Shown here in pieces: positions 1 through 10,306 of a stretch of 64,000 nt of DNA (position 1 is the first letter of the stretch; every line of letters starts with the position of its first letter). The notes under the pieces were generated by a model. That model was not told the origin of the DNA and searched no databases. It worked only from the letters and a program-made list of their open reading frames with translations. This DNA comes from Cordylochernes scorpioides (lineage: Eukaryota > Arthropoda > Arachnida > Pseudoscorpiones > Chernetidae): NCBI GenBank assembly GCA_030710605.1, contig CP092863.1, positions 138,478,994 through 138,542,993 of the forward strand, given 5' to 3'. Position numbers and translations under genes: made by a program.

Positions 1-116
1 TTGGAGCGGGACGTTTCACAAGAGTGACATCCACGGCACCAATTTATAATTGTAACGAATAGTATTTGAATAAAAAAATTTAATCAGGTAAAACCTGGGC
101 GTTGCCTGGGTCATTC
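1..116 (-). mobile_element. Fragment of ACTAGCC-ended dispersed element
   Basis: The reverse complement matches 47655-47775 almost base for base, starting at ACTAGCCGAATGACCC. Longer copies lie at 36624-37330 and 56464-57171. Many invertebrate repeats have an end of the form TAGCCGnnnnACCCG followed by a small GC-rich hairpin, but I cannot assign a superfamily. The window edge truncates this copy. Confidence 0.5.
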
Positions 117-1096
117 GGCTAGTTAATTAATATATATACAACAAATCCAATTTCTGGTCATGACTGTCGGAAATCTTCAACGATTTATACCACTCTTCCC
201 CCAACACATTTTATCACAATTATCTTATCAATTAATAAAGTTGAGATACCACATTTTGAAATAAAAATTACAGCAGCTACATTACTTCATTTTGTCTCCT
301 CTCTAATTGTATATACGCTGCTGTATCACCTCATAAGCATAAATAAATGAAATAAAAATGTAAAATTTGAAGTATAAAAAGACCCAATTCAAACAGGTGA
401 ACAATGGTCATAGACATTAAGACATCAGCATTCTGCTATAAACATCTCTCTCTCTCAGATTTTAATTCTTTATCTCAAAAGATGATTTTTATTTGTTTAC
501 TATTATACAATAAATAAATAACAAACGAAAACTTGAGTTTTTATTGATATCCCATACATATATAACAATTTAATTCAAAAATCGTAAAATTTACAATTAA
601 AGATACATTTATATTATTCTACATCATTCACTTTTATTCTAGAATTTCTGTTTCCTTATAGAATTGTATTCAAAACGGCCACACATTCAATAATATTTAT
701 CTAAAGTTTAAAAAACAATAAATACACAAATTTCATATTTTGGCTAGAATAATTATATATATAGGAACTGTATCCACGAATAAAAGGAAAAAGCATTTAC
801 TCTAAACACACATACTCAATTCACATTTCAACACTGTTTTAATTTCATTGTTTTATTAACATGGCAAACTTGGTAGATTAACATGGCGGAGATGATATAA
901 TAACATCGATGGCAAGAAAATTGCAACATTGTGTAAATATACAAAGCAGTTGAACCTCACTTGTGTAAAATATTGAGTTATATATTTTTCAATTGTTCAT
1001 CTCACATCACCTGCATTTATATCCAATTATACTTACAGAGATAATATTTTCAATAGCACAGTATATTGATACTTCATCAAAACAAAATACAGTAGA
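117..1096 (+). other. Non-coding unit segment (end of intron 1), orphan copy
   Basis: This AT-rich stretch repeats at 12830-13698 and 30535-31384, and in reverse at 46690-47654. In those units it lies between E1 and exon X. Here it runs directly into the z-exon region, so X and Y are missing. No conserved open frame was seen. Confidence 0.6.
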
Positions 1097-1174
1097 ATGA
1101 GTTTCTTTTCAACGAAAAATAATCGTTATTTCTCCTTGAAATAAATTTTGATTTTTCGTTGAAAAGAAATTCAT
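1097..1174. repeat. Fold-back palindrome at a deletion junction
   Basis: The arms at 1097-1120 and 1151-1174 are inverted copies with about one mismatch; the core is TTTCTTTTCAACGAAAAAT. It follows a stub of the MITE end (ACAGTAGAA at 1090) and sits where the other units carry X and Y. Confidence 0.7.
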
Positions 1175-1406
1175 GCGGGATAATTTTCAAATGTCGTTTT
1201 ACAATCACAAGCCATATTATATTGTATTAATGCACCATGTTTAAATTACTCTATATGTTTAAAATACAACATAAACTTGCGGTAGGATATGGTATTTATG
1301 TACCAAAAGAGGCATTTCTCTCCTGTTAAAAACATCATCTCGTAGGATGTTATATAATCGAAAATTCCATTGTACCTGATGAGGGTCATAGTTCCTAACC
1401 ATGGTA

Positions 1407-1583
1407 TAGTAGAAACTCCCTGTAAAGGATATCTAATTGCAGAGCCAAAGTGTCCTTTAGGGAGAGGTGTCCTCCTACTGGAGAGTTGCTAAATAGTAAA
1501 AATAGTAATTTTGCAAATGAAAACTGTCCTTTGTGGAGAAGTGTCCTCTAGCGGGGTGTACGCTAAAGGGAGGTTTTACTCTC
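1407..1583 (-). mobile_element. pogo/Tigger-like MITE
   Basis: A short non-coding element whose ends are degenerate forms of CAGTAGAACCTCC and GGAGGTTCTACTG, next to TA. The interior carries alternating 'aaaggac' and 'gaggtgtcctc' motifs. TIRs of the form CAGTnnAACCTC with TA duplication are typical of the pogo/Tigger branch of Tc1-mariner; that assignment is from memory. Confidence 0.65.
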
Positions 1584-1783
1584 TATAGATTGGCTTTGGT
1601 TTAATTTGCATAAAATGGTGGTTTATTCTTTATCACTACCTTAACGTTCTGTACCTGGATGATGAACCAAAAGGTTTTGTTTTAATGCTTTTTTTAAATG
1701 GTATAGGTGACTCTTTTGATACATGTTTATAAGTAGTTCTTTATTTATATTTCAAGGAGCTTATGTTAGATTTTGTAATGCAG

Positions 1784-1844
1784 GAGAAGTCGTCTGGGGA
1801 GGAGCGACTTTTCTCACATTTACTGACACCAACCGCACCTTGAG
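1784..1844 (+). CDS. z-type cassette exon (61 nt), orphan unit 0
   Basis: The segment lies between TTTTGTAATGCAG and GTAAGATC, good acceptor and donor matches. In the frame set by exon Y (one base completes the split codon) it reads RSRLGRSDFSH and stops within four codons. Closely related copies occur at 17562, 33182 and 42696. Unit 0 has no X or Y, so this copy may be unused. An alternative is a structured RNA module: GTCG and CGAC flank a UGGG-containing loop. Confidence 0.45.
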
Positions 1845-2216
1845 GTAAGATCTTGGTATACAGATTGTCTTAGGGCTTAATTTGCATAAACTGGTGTTGT
1901 GGATCATTTTTTAATCATAACCTTAACGTCCTATGCTGGAGTGATGAACCAAAAAGCTTTATTTTTTTAACGTTAGAGGTGACTCTCTCTCTCTCTCTTG
2001 ATTCCTATTTGCAAACATTGTATTACGATGCACTAGCGTGCCATCTGTTATGAAAATTAGAAACAATTTTAGACGCGTAAGATTCTTTTAGAAATTAAAC
2101 AATTTCTACTGCCCTTACTGCAGTGGAAACATTTATTGATTTTGTGATATTTGAGAAAAAAAACTGAATTTTATCAATCAAACTACAAGATGTTTGAGAT
2201 AGATTATGTAATGCAG

Positions 2217-2358
2217 CAGGAGTCGTCTGGGCAGCGGCGATCCATCCACTGACATCAACCGCACCACGGGACAAGACCAGCAAAGATTGGGGGACATCCT
2301 TGTCGGCGATGTCTTTGCGGAACTGTAGCATGGCACACGCCGGGGCAAATTTCTATCT
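2217..2358 (+). CDS. W-type cassette exon (142 nt), orphan unit 0
   Basis: Bounded by TAATGCAG and GTAAGTAG. In the Y-compatible frame it reads RSRLGSGDPSTDINRTTGQ and continues DQQRLGDILVGDVFAEL to a TAG, 38 nt before the donor. All four W copies (2217, 18875, 41977 reverse, 60858 reverse) keep this frame open and stop at the same TAG despite amino-acid changes. That fits a coding last or next-to-last exon. A GACAAG/CTTGTC pair around a GATTGGGGG loop is also conserved. Confidence 0.5.
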
Positions 2359-2605
2359 GTAAGTAGAACTGAGTTGATCAACCATATTATGTTACATATG
2401 ATTACTGTGGCCAATATCAGATACCAGAGTTCTAGTCTTTTAAAAATTATTTTCGGCCTCTTTACTAAGATCAAATGGTAGCTTTGGCTTGAAGGATTGT
2501 ATTTATAATAAGCATGTTTTTTAAAATAGATTATTTTTCGAAAATTCATAATCTCTTTCATCCTATTATTTGAAGAAAAAAGCATTCAGGAATAGGTTTT
2601 TTGTA

Positions 2606-2790
2606 CAGTAGAACTTCTCAGTAAAGAACAATACCTAGTTGCAGAGATAAATTGTCATTTAGAAAGAAGTATCCTCTTACCTGAGAGTTGCTAATTAGTA
2701 AAAATGGTAATTTCGGGAATAAAAGCTGACCTTTATAGAAAGAGATGTCCTCTATCGTGAGGGTAGTGCCCTCTAATGGAGGTTCTACTG
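2606..2790 (+). mobile_element. pogo/Tigger-like MITE between exons W and V
   Basis: Runs from CAGTAGAACTTC to GAGGTTCTACTG and is flanked by TA on both sides. It occupies the same place in every unit (19263, 41540, 60429), so it was present before the unit multiplied. Confidence 0.75.
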
Positions 2791-2881
2791 TATAAATTAA
2801 CTCAAAGAAAGCCATTCTACATGAGTATTTCTGACTGAATATATGTCAAATATAGTTAGTCAAAGTATTTTGTTATTTCAG

Positions 2882-3022
2882 GAGGAGTTGGAGCCGTTTG
2901 GACAGCGGTTCTCACCATCCTACTGGCATCGCACTGTGAGATAATACTGACGTATATTGGGACGTCTTCGTCAGCGATGCCTTGAAGAACTGAGTCGTCA
3001 CTTATCGAGCATCCTACCAAAC
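2882..3022 (+). CDS. V-type cassette exon (141 nt), orphan unit 0
   Basis: Acceptor TTGTTATTTCAG, donor GTAAGAGC. It is a diverged paralogue of W. In the Y-compatible frame it gives a short tail ending at a TGA about 60 nt in; the homologous frame continues afterwards with a second stop where W has its TAG. Paired arms GAGCCG/CGGTTC and CTGACG/CGTCAG are visible. The function is unknown. Confidence 0.4.
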
Positions 3023-3312
3023 GTAAGAGCATCTTACTTGATCCCGACGTTCTGCTTATACGTCGAGACAATAGTGTCGTATATGAAGACATCTTTTCGG
3101 ATATCAAAATCTGATCATTACATATTGAAGAATTCTCAAGATATTAAAATCAAATTGAAATCAAATTAAATTTAATATGCCAAATCATTGTATTAATCAT
3201 TGTAGATGCCTTTAGCAAAAATGGGAAATTAATCTTTTGTTTCTTTCAAGAAACAGTATAATGATCTTTATATTTTGATGTATTTTTTTTATCAAAAGCG
3301 CGGACATTCAAT

Positions 3313-3597
3313 TTGCCGCACCTTTCAAGCCATCAAATATCATCGTTGATAAATCATCGATTGGAAAATATCGTTAGAAGATATTGCACATCTGTGAATC
3401 TTAATACACAAGTGAATATGTTTGCATCTAGTTGCTCACTCAAGATGATCAGTGCAACGGTGAATCTTCCAAATGAATCAAAGGATTCTTGGTTGAGAAC
3501 CAGCGATATTCGATACTTGAGTATTCTTCCTTCAACGTGGAAATCATCCAGAAATTATATCATGATGACAAAACGTGACTCAATAGCATCCCTGTAA
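3313..3597 (+). CDS. Conserved unrecognised open frame downstream of V
   Basis: A 94-codon frame (MPHLSSHQISS..., ending ...TKRDSIASL) that recurs on the gene strand about 290 nt after every V exon: 19965-20291, 40731-40949 reverse and 59594-59860 reverse. Shared blocks include YCTSVNLNTQVN and SCSLKMISATVNL. Indels shift or shorten it between units. It may be part of a 3' exon or simply a well-preserved part of the unit. No splice acceptor convinced me. Confidence 0.3.
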   Translation: MPHLSSHQISSLINHRLENIVRRYCTSVNLNTQVNMFASSCSLKMISATVNLPNESKDSWLRTSDIRYLSILPSTWKSSRNYIMMTKRDSIASL

Positions 3598-4408
3598 ACT
3601 CAATATGCTATCGATTGAAGCATTCTAGTGGATGTTTGTCAGTGACATCAAAGAATGAAATGTTCTCTATCTAAAGAAATATTATTGCAGAATATATGGA
3701 AATTGTTAACGTGGAAGACATGGAGTAAGCTCAAAATTTTTGTGTGGTTTGATATTTGCACAATAATTTCTTGGAAACCATTTCAAAAAAGAATGAACGA
3801 ATGAATTCACAACGTAGTTGAATTTTCGCCTTTAATATGTCAGAGAATCACTCAATTTCATCAAATATATCACTTTTATGATATACTAAATAATACAAAT
3901 TGGAGAAATCCCATCTTAAGCGATTAGAGCTTTAATTATGTATCTCAATAGTTGACGATGTAAAATATTGGACTTTCTCAAAAATTGCCAGAAAAATAAA
4001 CTCACGCCTCTCGTGAAAATCAACACGATCTCTCATGAAGATATTCAAGGCTTTTCAAAAGCTAAAATCCCAATTGAATGGAGGAAATTGCTAATTTGAT
4101 ATTTTTATGTTCTAAAGAAGAGATTAAACTATCCCAATATTTGATATTTGCAGCTCTTATATCTGTAAAAATGTACTGTAAAGATCGTAATCCATTAAAC
4201 TCTTTTTGACTATGAAAAGCCCCACTTCGTGGATTTTTTTAACCTTTTGGTAAAGTTTGAAATACTCGTTTGATAATCAGAAAATATTTCAAGCATCAAA
4301 ATGAGTGTAAATATCACGATATTCTGTAAAGTTCGCTATTACAAAACTTCCAATTGAATCTCATGTTAAAGAAGATTATGTAAAGGATATCGAAACTTGA
4401 CTATTCTT
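3598..4408. other. AT-rich conserved non-coding spacer
   Basis: Repeats in all units (20292-21085; reverse at 39868-40730 and 58821-59593) with scattered indels. I saw no splice-bounded exon, tRNA or element ends. Confidence 0.5.
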
Positions 4409-5085
4409 TGATTCCCCCCATCAACTGCCCACAATGCTATTGAATGCCATGTTCCCAGCATCCTTTGTTTTCCCCCAACAGCTGCCCACAATGCTATTGA
4501 ATGCCATGTTCCCAACCACCTTTAATTCCCCCCATCAACTGCCCACAATGCTTTTGAATGCCATTTTCCCAGCATCCTTTAATTTCCCCCTTCAACTGCC
4601 CACAATGCTATTGAATGCCATGTTCCCAGCATCCTTTAATTCCCCCCATTATATGCCCACAATTCTATTGAATGCCATGTCCCCAGCATCCTTTGATTCC
4701 TCCATCAGTTGCCCATAATGCTATTGAATGCCATTCTCCCAGCATCCTCTGATTCTCCCCACCAGCTGCCCAGAAAGCTATTGAATGCCATGTCCCCAGC
4801 ATCCTTTAATTCCCCCCATCAGCTGCCCACAATGCTATTGAGTGCCATATTCCCAGCATCCTTTGATTCCCCCCATCAGCTGCCCAAAATGCTATTGAAT
4901 GCCATGTTCCCAGCATCCTTTAATTCTCCCCATCAGCTGCCCACAATTCTATTGAATGCCATGTTCCCAGCATCCTTTGATTCCTTCCATCAGTTGCTCA
5001 CAATGCTATTGAATGCCATGTTCCCAGCATCCTTTAATTCTCCACATCAGCTGCCCACAATGTTATTGAATACCATGTTCCAATA
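4409..5085 (+). repeat. 57-bp minisatellite, about 12 units
   Basis: Tandem units containing CCCATCAGCTGCCCACAATG and GCCATGTTCCCAGCATCC. The 57-bp period is 19 codons, so in-frame arrays appear as long ORFs with an MLLNAMFPASFDSPHQLPT-like repeat. The same array occurs at this position in every unit with different lengths. Confidence 0.9.
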
Positions 5086-5280
5086 TACTTGAATGCAACC
5101 CATCCTCTCATTTCTAGGAATGCCATGTTTCAATATTTTTTTATATTCTCCATCGCCTACCGAATCCTCATATTGCTATGAATGCCATATTCTAATAATT
5201 CGCTACCAAATATTAAGCCCAATCTTTAAAGAATAATTTTGCATTTCTCTTTAATGAATGCTCGCATCAGTTTAATCTGT

Positions 5281-5490
5281 AATACTTGCTCACATACCAA
5301 CCTATCAATGGCTGTCAAGATTGTAACGCTTGCTCACATACCAACCTATCAATGGCTGTCAAGATTGTAACGCTTGCTCACATACCAACCTATCAATGGC
5401 TGTCATGATTGTAACGCTTGCTCGCATACCAACCTATCAATGGCTGTCATGATTGTAACGCTTGCTCACATACCAACCTGTCAACGGCTG
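5281..5490 (+). repeat. 44-bp minisatellite (variant of the 35-bp array)
   Basis: About five units with core GTAACGCTTGCTCACATACC. The other units carry a 35-bp version of the same core (22325, 37845 reverse, 57690 reverse); here nine extra bases (GGCTGTCAA-like) lengthen the period. Confidence 0.85.
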
Positions 5491-6065
5491 TAACGATTGT
5501 AATTTTCCTATCCCCACATTTCCATGAATATCGCATCCTCAGCATTATTCAATGCCTGCCATTAGCTGCCCATTCCCAACAATTGCTATTGAGTGCAATC
5601 CTCTCTGTATTCCTAACAGCAGCTTCACATTATGATCTCGAAAATCCATTCTATTAGTTGGGATAATCTCTATTGATTGCTACATATTCCAGGCAAGAAA
5701 AAGCCACTAGAACTGCTTCATTTCCAGTATAGGATTGTTGGAATTATCCTGGAAACCCTGTCATCACCTCTCCTGGATACCACAGGAATTCAAGCAAACA
5801 TCTACAAAAATAAAACTTCATTTTTTGTAAATGAAAATAATAAAAATATTTGGGGATATATGCTTTTGTAATTATTTTAACAGACCATCACATTGTCTTT
5901 TATATACACCTACCCAGCCTTGTAGATCTCTGGCAGTCATCTCTTACACAAGAGACAACCTCTTATTAATGATAAGGTACAATTTGGATTATAGATTTTA
6001 AACACAGGGTAATAATCTGGTCTTATTACCTTGTGTTTATAACCTCTTATTAACTTCTTGCAAAA
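5491..6065. other. Non-coding spacer with a small palindrome
   Basis: Contains an inverted repeat AAACACAGGGTAATAA / TTATTACCTTGTGTTT at about 5998-6040. In the two downstream reverse units this spot is interrupted by the ACTAGCC element. ORFs here shift frame between units, so I call none. Confidence 0.5.
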
Positions 6066-6235
6066 GTCCAACCACAACAGTGAGTGCAAGTAACCAAACA
6101 GGGCTATTTAGCACATTTGTAAACGAAAAATTGCTTTCTAAATATGTAGACATGTGGTATACTCACAGTAAAAGCAGTCGCCAACTTCTACCCACCATGA
6201 TTATCATGGCCTGTACCATATAAAAACTTGGGATA
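6066..6235 (+). mobile_element. SINE body fragment
   Basis: Matches the body of the tRNA-headed SINE at 8335-8640 (GCAAAAGTCCAAC, GAGTGCAAGTAACCAAA, AAAAGCAGTCGCCAACTTCT, ATCATGGCCTGTACCAT) but has no tRNA-like head. Confidence 0.5.
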
Positions 6236-6328
6236 AGTTAAAAGGAAAAATAGGAGGAGGGAACTGCTTAGGAATCATCTTGTAACTTGTCAAGTTCAAT
6301 TAAAGCGAGAGAAACCTAAAACATTATA

Positions 6329-6598
6329 CAGTAGAACCTCCATGAGAGGACACTCACTCTAGAGGACATATCTCGATAAAGTAAAGTTTTCATTCTCAAA
6401 ATGATCATTTTTACTATTTAGCAACTCTCTGGTAAGAGAACACCTCTCCCTGAAGGACACTTCGACTCTGCAACTAGATATTTACCTTTAGAGAGAGGTA
6501 GTTCTACTGTAGCAACTCTCATAGAAAGAGGACATCTCTCTCTAAAGGACACTTTGACTCTGCAACTAGATGTCCGTTAAAAGGAGGTAGTTCTACTG
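6329..6598 (+). mobile_element. pogo/Tigger-like MITE with duplicated right half
   Basis: Starts CAGTAGAACCTCCATGAGAG. A first right end (TTCTACTG, 6509) is followed by TA and a repeat of the right half ending at 6598. The reverse units show this duplication at 55825-56094 and, hugely expanded, at 34892-36255. Confidence 0.75.
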
Positions 6599-7107
6599 TA
6601 TATCCAATTTTAAAAAATTACCATTAATGCTAAGAATACTTTAAAAATTTGTAGAGAAATGTTAGGGCAATAATATTCATAGAGCAAGATGTTTGTATTG
6701 TACAATTTGTACGAAATGTTCAAAAAAGGCAGAGATTTCATATAAACATTGATCATCTCAGAGAAACCTCAATAAACGAACAATCTAACTGGCCTTGTAC
6801 TTATTGTTTACGGAAGAGCATTGCTTGATGCAAATATTAAATGTAATTCTACTGTGTCCCAAAAGCTTATGTCCATAGTTTTCTTGAATACCATTTCTAA
6901 GATTCTACTCTTTGGTGCAGCATATATAGCAGAATTATCCAATACAGTATTAGAGCTCTAAACAAACTGTCTGGTAGATTAAATTGGTGAAACAGCTGGG
7001 AGAGTTCACCAATGATGAGCCAGGCCCTTTCAGTATTTTTTCATCGCAGTGGTGACAGGGGAGGTTTGATTTGTTTGTGAAAGAAACTCGGTGTTTTCAT
7101 TTGTTAT
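6599..7107. other. Non-coding spacer
   Basis: Conserved at 24146-24651 and in reverse at 34392-34891 and 55315-55824. No open frame shared by all copies. Confidence 0.4.
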
Positions 7108-7282
7108 ACATCCTCTCTATAAAGGACAGAACCTAATTGAAGAGCAAAAGTGTCCTTTATGAAGAGGTGTACTCTTAACAGAGAGTTGCTAAATAGTAAA
7201 AATGATAATTTTGACAATGAAAACTGTCCTTTGTAGAGAGGTGTCCTCTATGCGGAGTGTCCTCTCATGGAGGTTCTACTGT
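7108..7282 (+). mobile_element. MITE lacking its left end
   Basis: Interior motifs and the right end CATGGAGGTTCTACTG are present; the left CAGTAGAAC end is gone. It lies just upstream of the LINE insertion site in each unit. Confidence 0.6.
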
Positions 7283-7312
7283 TTATAGATTTAGCGTTAT
7301 TGTGGTGTATAA

Positions 7313-7839
7313 TTGCAATACTGATTGAAATCCCTGCTATTATTCGAATAGCAACCGAACAAAGCATCCAAAACGACATGGCGAAAATCCTAAATACTTC
7401 ACATTACAGTCACTTCAAATACCAAAAAAATTCAATAACAGCAGAACGATATTAATTCACAACTATTCCTCTAGCAATTAAAAGATTTTTTGCACAACTG
7501 AGACTCCTATGGACGATCTTCCCAGAAAATCGTTCAAAGCGCTGGAAGATTGATTTGACTCTAACTTGCGATCTGTGTAAAAACAGAATCCAAGACGAAA
7601 TTATGCATATAATATTTGGATGCTCTTGCTTAGAGAAACAGAGGAAAGAAATTTTGGGTGACTTACCCTGGTCTCAACCTGACTGCCAACAAATTTGCAG
7701 CTGGATGAACACACTGATGGTTGATCAGGGTCTCTCCCTCGGTTTATATAAATTCTACATGGCAGCAGTCAATGTCCGTTGGAGAATAATGGATTCGCCG
7801 AATGTCGTGGTTTGCTTGGAGGAAGAAGGCGAAGATTGA
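7313..7839 (+). pseudogene. LINE reverse transcriptase C-terminal remnant, broken
   Basis: The frame ends ...TLTCDLCKNRIQDEIMHIIF and continues GCSCLEKQRKEIL. The spacing C-x2-C-x9-H-x4-C is the C-terminal cysteine/histidine motif typical of I/Jockey-type LINE ORF2 proteins, and the preceding R-F-F-A-Q-L-R-L segment also fits those tails. The catalytic polymerase domain is absent through 5' truncation. This copy has a TAA at about 7453 where the copy at 54582-55108 reads on. It cannot be active. Confidence 0.7.
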
Positions 7840-8125
7840 ACGCGGCTGATTCCACACTGGCCCTCTCAATGATATCCTAACCTTGACATATCCTAAACAT
7901 TGGTACTTTAATTTAAATATTTAATCATGTATGGTTCCTTTTGCTCTGTATGTTTATTTTTGTATATATGGTTATATTCCTTTTTGTTTTTTTTTCTTTC
8001 TTCTCTCTTTTCTTTTTCCTTATTACCTCTTGTATTTTAGTTTTTACTTTTGAAATATCTTCCTTTGCTAAATCCTGTAGAGGGGGATCGTGTATAGGGC
8101 TGGATGCCCCAATAAAAAGGCTTGT
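7313..8125 (+). mobile_element. 5'-truncated LINE with 17-bp target duplication
   Basis: Flanked by identical 17-bp repeats GTTATTGTGGTGTATAA (7296-7312 and 8126-8142). The 3' end carries AATAAAAAGGCTT, a polyadenylation-type signal at the insert's end. It codes at 7313-7839 for the tail of a non-LTR retrotransposon protein and is followed by a pyrimidine-rich 3' UTR. The matching site at 34186-34202 is empty, which shows the insert's exact limits. Confidence 0.85.
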
Positions 8126-8334
8126 GTTATTGTGGTGTATAAATGAACAACATCTTAGAAATCAATGGCTGAATAACAGAGATATCAAGCTTATGCAAAT
8201 TTCAGATTAATCATTTAATTTGGAAGATTTATCAAAGTTTATTAAGAATTCTCTATTAACCAAAATATTCAATCTATAAAAATTACCTAAGAACACAATC
8301 TCTGCCATTTTTACATGGAAGGATTAGGGTTAGA

Positions 8335-8640
8335 GCGGGGTCGGTGGAAGGATGGTCTAAACTGTTGGTTTTCAGCCGCTACAACCCTGGATTGATTCCC
8401 GCATTAGGCATTTTTTTCTGATTAAAAAAAAATATGCTCCAATGGCCCCCCGATTCTTGCAAAAGTCCAACCCCACCAGCGAGTGCAAGTAACCAAATGG
8501 AGCTCTGGCACACTTGTGAGTGCAAAAGTCGAACTGCTTTTAACATATGTAGACATTTGGTGCACTTATAGTAAAAGCAGTCGCCAACTTCTACCCACCA
8601 AGATTATCATGGCCTGTACCATGTGTACTAGGAATAAGTA
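8335..8640 (+). mobile_element. tRNA-headed SINE
   Basis: The first 75 bases resemble a degenerate tRNA: an A-box-like GGATGGTCTAAAC, an anticodon-arm-like TTTTCAGCC and a B-box-like GGATTGATTCCCGC. A body follows, then an A-rich tail (AATAAGTAAAAAAAAA). A direct repeat of about 55 bp (TTCAATCTATAAAAA...) flanks the element at 8267 and 8649. Confidence 0.55.
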
Positions 8641-8944
8641 AAAAAAAATTCAATCTATAAAAAATACCTTTGAACACCATCTATGCCATTTTTACATAGA
8701 AGGGTTCTAAATGAGACATTTACCGAGTTATTTTTGTAGGAGAAATAAAATAGTTGAAAAAATGAGACATTTTCATTAAGATTTATTAAACATCAACAAA
8801 TATAGTCATTTATATCTGGTTCAAAAAAATACAATTATTTTGCTGATAAATCCAACAGGAGGTGAAAGTTACACACATTTTATATATAAGGTGTTGTTTT
8901 TCTTTAATCTCAATTCAAAATGATTTACTAAAAATATATAACAG
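8641..8944. other. AT-rich spacer, nothing recognised
   Basis: Includes the downstream copy of the 55-bp flanking repeat and then plain AT-rich sequence shared by all units. Confidence 0.4.
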
Positions 8945-9262
8945 ATTTATAACACATATATATAATTAAAAATAAAAAGGCATCTCCTGACCACGAACAC
9001 ATGTGCTTTTTAGATGGCAGAGCGCCATCTAGTGAGGAAAAATAAACTAAACGCTTATTTAGCTTGCTCCGTGATATTTGGCCATCCCCAATTTCTTGAT
9101 AAATCAAGAAAAGCCATCCACGAACGCGTTTCGCACTTTTGGCGCTCGTCAGCGTAGAGTAGGCTGTAATCACTGCGACCAAAATGATTTTTGGTCCCAA
9201 TGGCTGAAATATTTTATTTTTTCTATTGTTTTTTTCATATATATAATTGTACCACATATATA
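8945..9262 (-). mobile_element. Element E: mariner-derived non-autonomous piece
   Basis: Read in reverse, it contains CCAAAAATCATTTTGGTCGC and TACTCTACGCTGACGAGCGCC, which match the mariner transposase region ahead of its first catalytic block, then TAGATGGCGCTC and CACATGTG motifs also found upstream of the mariner. Copies at 26490-26788, 52287-52670 and 53160-53462. It appears to be a chimeric or deleted relative of the adjacent mariner. Confidence 0.5.
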
Positions 9263-9266
9263 TATA

Positions 9267-10108
9267 TGAGGGCCATCCAATAAATAAGTTTCCTTATTTT
9301 TTAACAAATAAACCACATTATTTACAATTATGCAGTTATTTTATTTTCATTATACAACTCATAGACTACTTCTCTACATAATCACCATTACTGTCCAAAC
9401 ATTTTTAGTACCGTTGTAGCAATTTTTTTATACCACTGTTGTACCAAGCCGTGTCCTGTCTTCGTAGCAAGTGGTTCGCCTCCGCCTGCACTTCGTTATG
9501 TTTCGCAAAGTGCTTGCCTCCAAGGTGCAACTTGAGTGCTGGAAAAAGATGGAATCGCCAGGGGCAAATCCGGAGAATAAGGTGGATGTGTAAAAATTTC
9601 CCATTTGAAGATTTCCAGCAACTTTTGGGTCATTCGAGCTGCATGAGGGCGAGCATTGTCATGGACAAATAACACTTTCCGAGACAAAAGTTCAGGACGT
9701 TTCCGTTTTATTGCAGCTCTGAGTTTAGTGAGGACTTCGCAGTACCTCGCAGCCTTAACCGTAGTGTTTGGGGGCAGGTAGTCAACAAATAATTGTGACC
9801 TTGGACTTTTTTGGTCCACTTTCCTCAGGCTTCTTCCACGCCATTCTTTGTCATTTTGTTTCTGGAGTTGAATGATGCACCCAGCTTTCATCTCCGGTGA
9901 CAATACAGGAAAACAGTTGATCTCCATCGCTTCGATGCATTTCTAGGAAAGCTCGGTCTGCCTCCGCGCTGTTGGTGTTCGTCAGCGTGGAGTAGGCTGT
10001 ACCACTGCGGCCAAAAAGAATTTTGGTCCCAGAGGCCTCTTGAGAAACCAAGAAATGGGTATTTAAGGCGAAATTTGCATAAATACGCTTAACACATGCA
10101 TAAAACAA
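9267..10108 (-). pseudogene. mariner transposase relic, copy A
   Basis: The 3' end GAGGGCCATCCAATAAATAA lies next to TA, as for mariner TIRs. Coding pieces read in reverse: IVTGDESWVHHSTPETK (first Asp), VLFVHDNARPHAA (second Asp) and HPPYSPDL (just before the third Asp). A frame change follows SPDL. About 19 codons expected between the SRSQ-like residues and LLVDYLPPNTT are missing in every copy. The DNA-binding N-terminal half and left TIR are absent. Confidence 0.8.
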
Positions 10109-10199
10109 CAGAAAAAAATTAAAAATGTGAGTCCGGTGTTGATATTAAAAATAAAGAAAGCATATCCTGACCACAAGCACATGTGTTTTTTAGATGGCA

Positions 10200-10306
10200 G
10201 AGCACCATCTAGTGGAGCAAAAATAAACTAACGTTTATCGGTTCGCCAAATATCACGGAGCAAGTTGAATGAACGTTAATTTATTTTGCTCCACTAGATG
10301 GCGCTC
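10200..10306. repeat. Large imperfect palindrome (TAGATGGCGCTC arms)
   Basis: Arms of about 38 nt (core CCATCTAGTGGAGCAAAA) surround a spacer containing AAATATCACGGAGCAAG. Recurs at 27720-27829 and 50421-50527, about 380-490 bp upstream of E1 in each unit. It can form a cruciform or hairpin. It could be a fold-back MITE or a joined pair of element E ends. Confidence 0.75.

Noticed and set aside
1985-2004. TC microsatellite of interest
   Set aside because: Only about nine CT units; ordinary background for this AT-rich repeat context.
2095-2331. Antisense ORF over exon W (MLQFRKDIADKDVPQSL...)
   Set aside because: The forward strand has conserved acceptor and donor and a frame with a fixed stop. 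The reverse frame is not consistently bounded in the four copies.
8338-8412. Functional tRNA gene
   Set aside because: A-box- and B-box-like segments exist, but the acceptor and anticodon stems do not pair well and a SINE body and A-rich tail follow.
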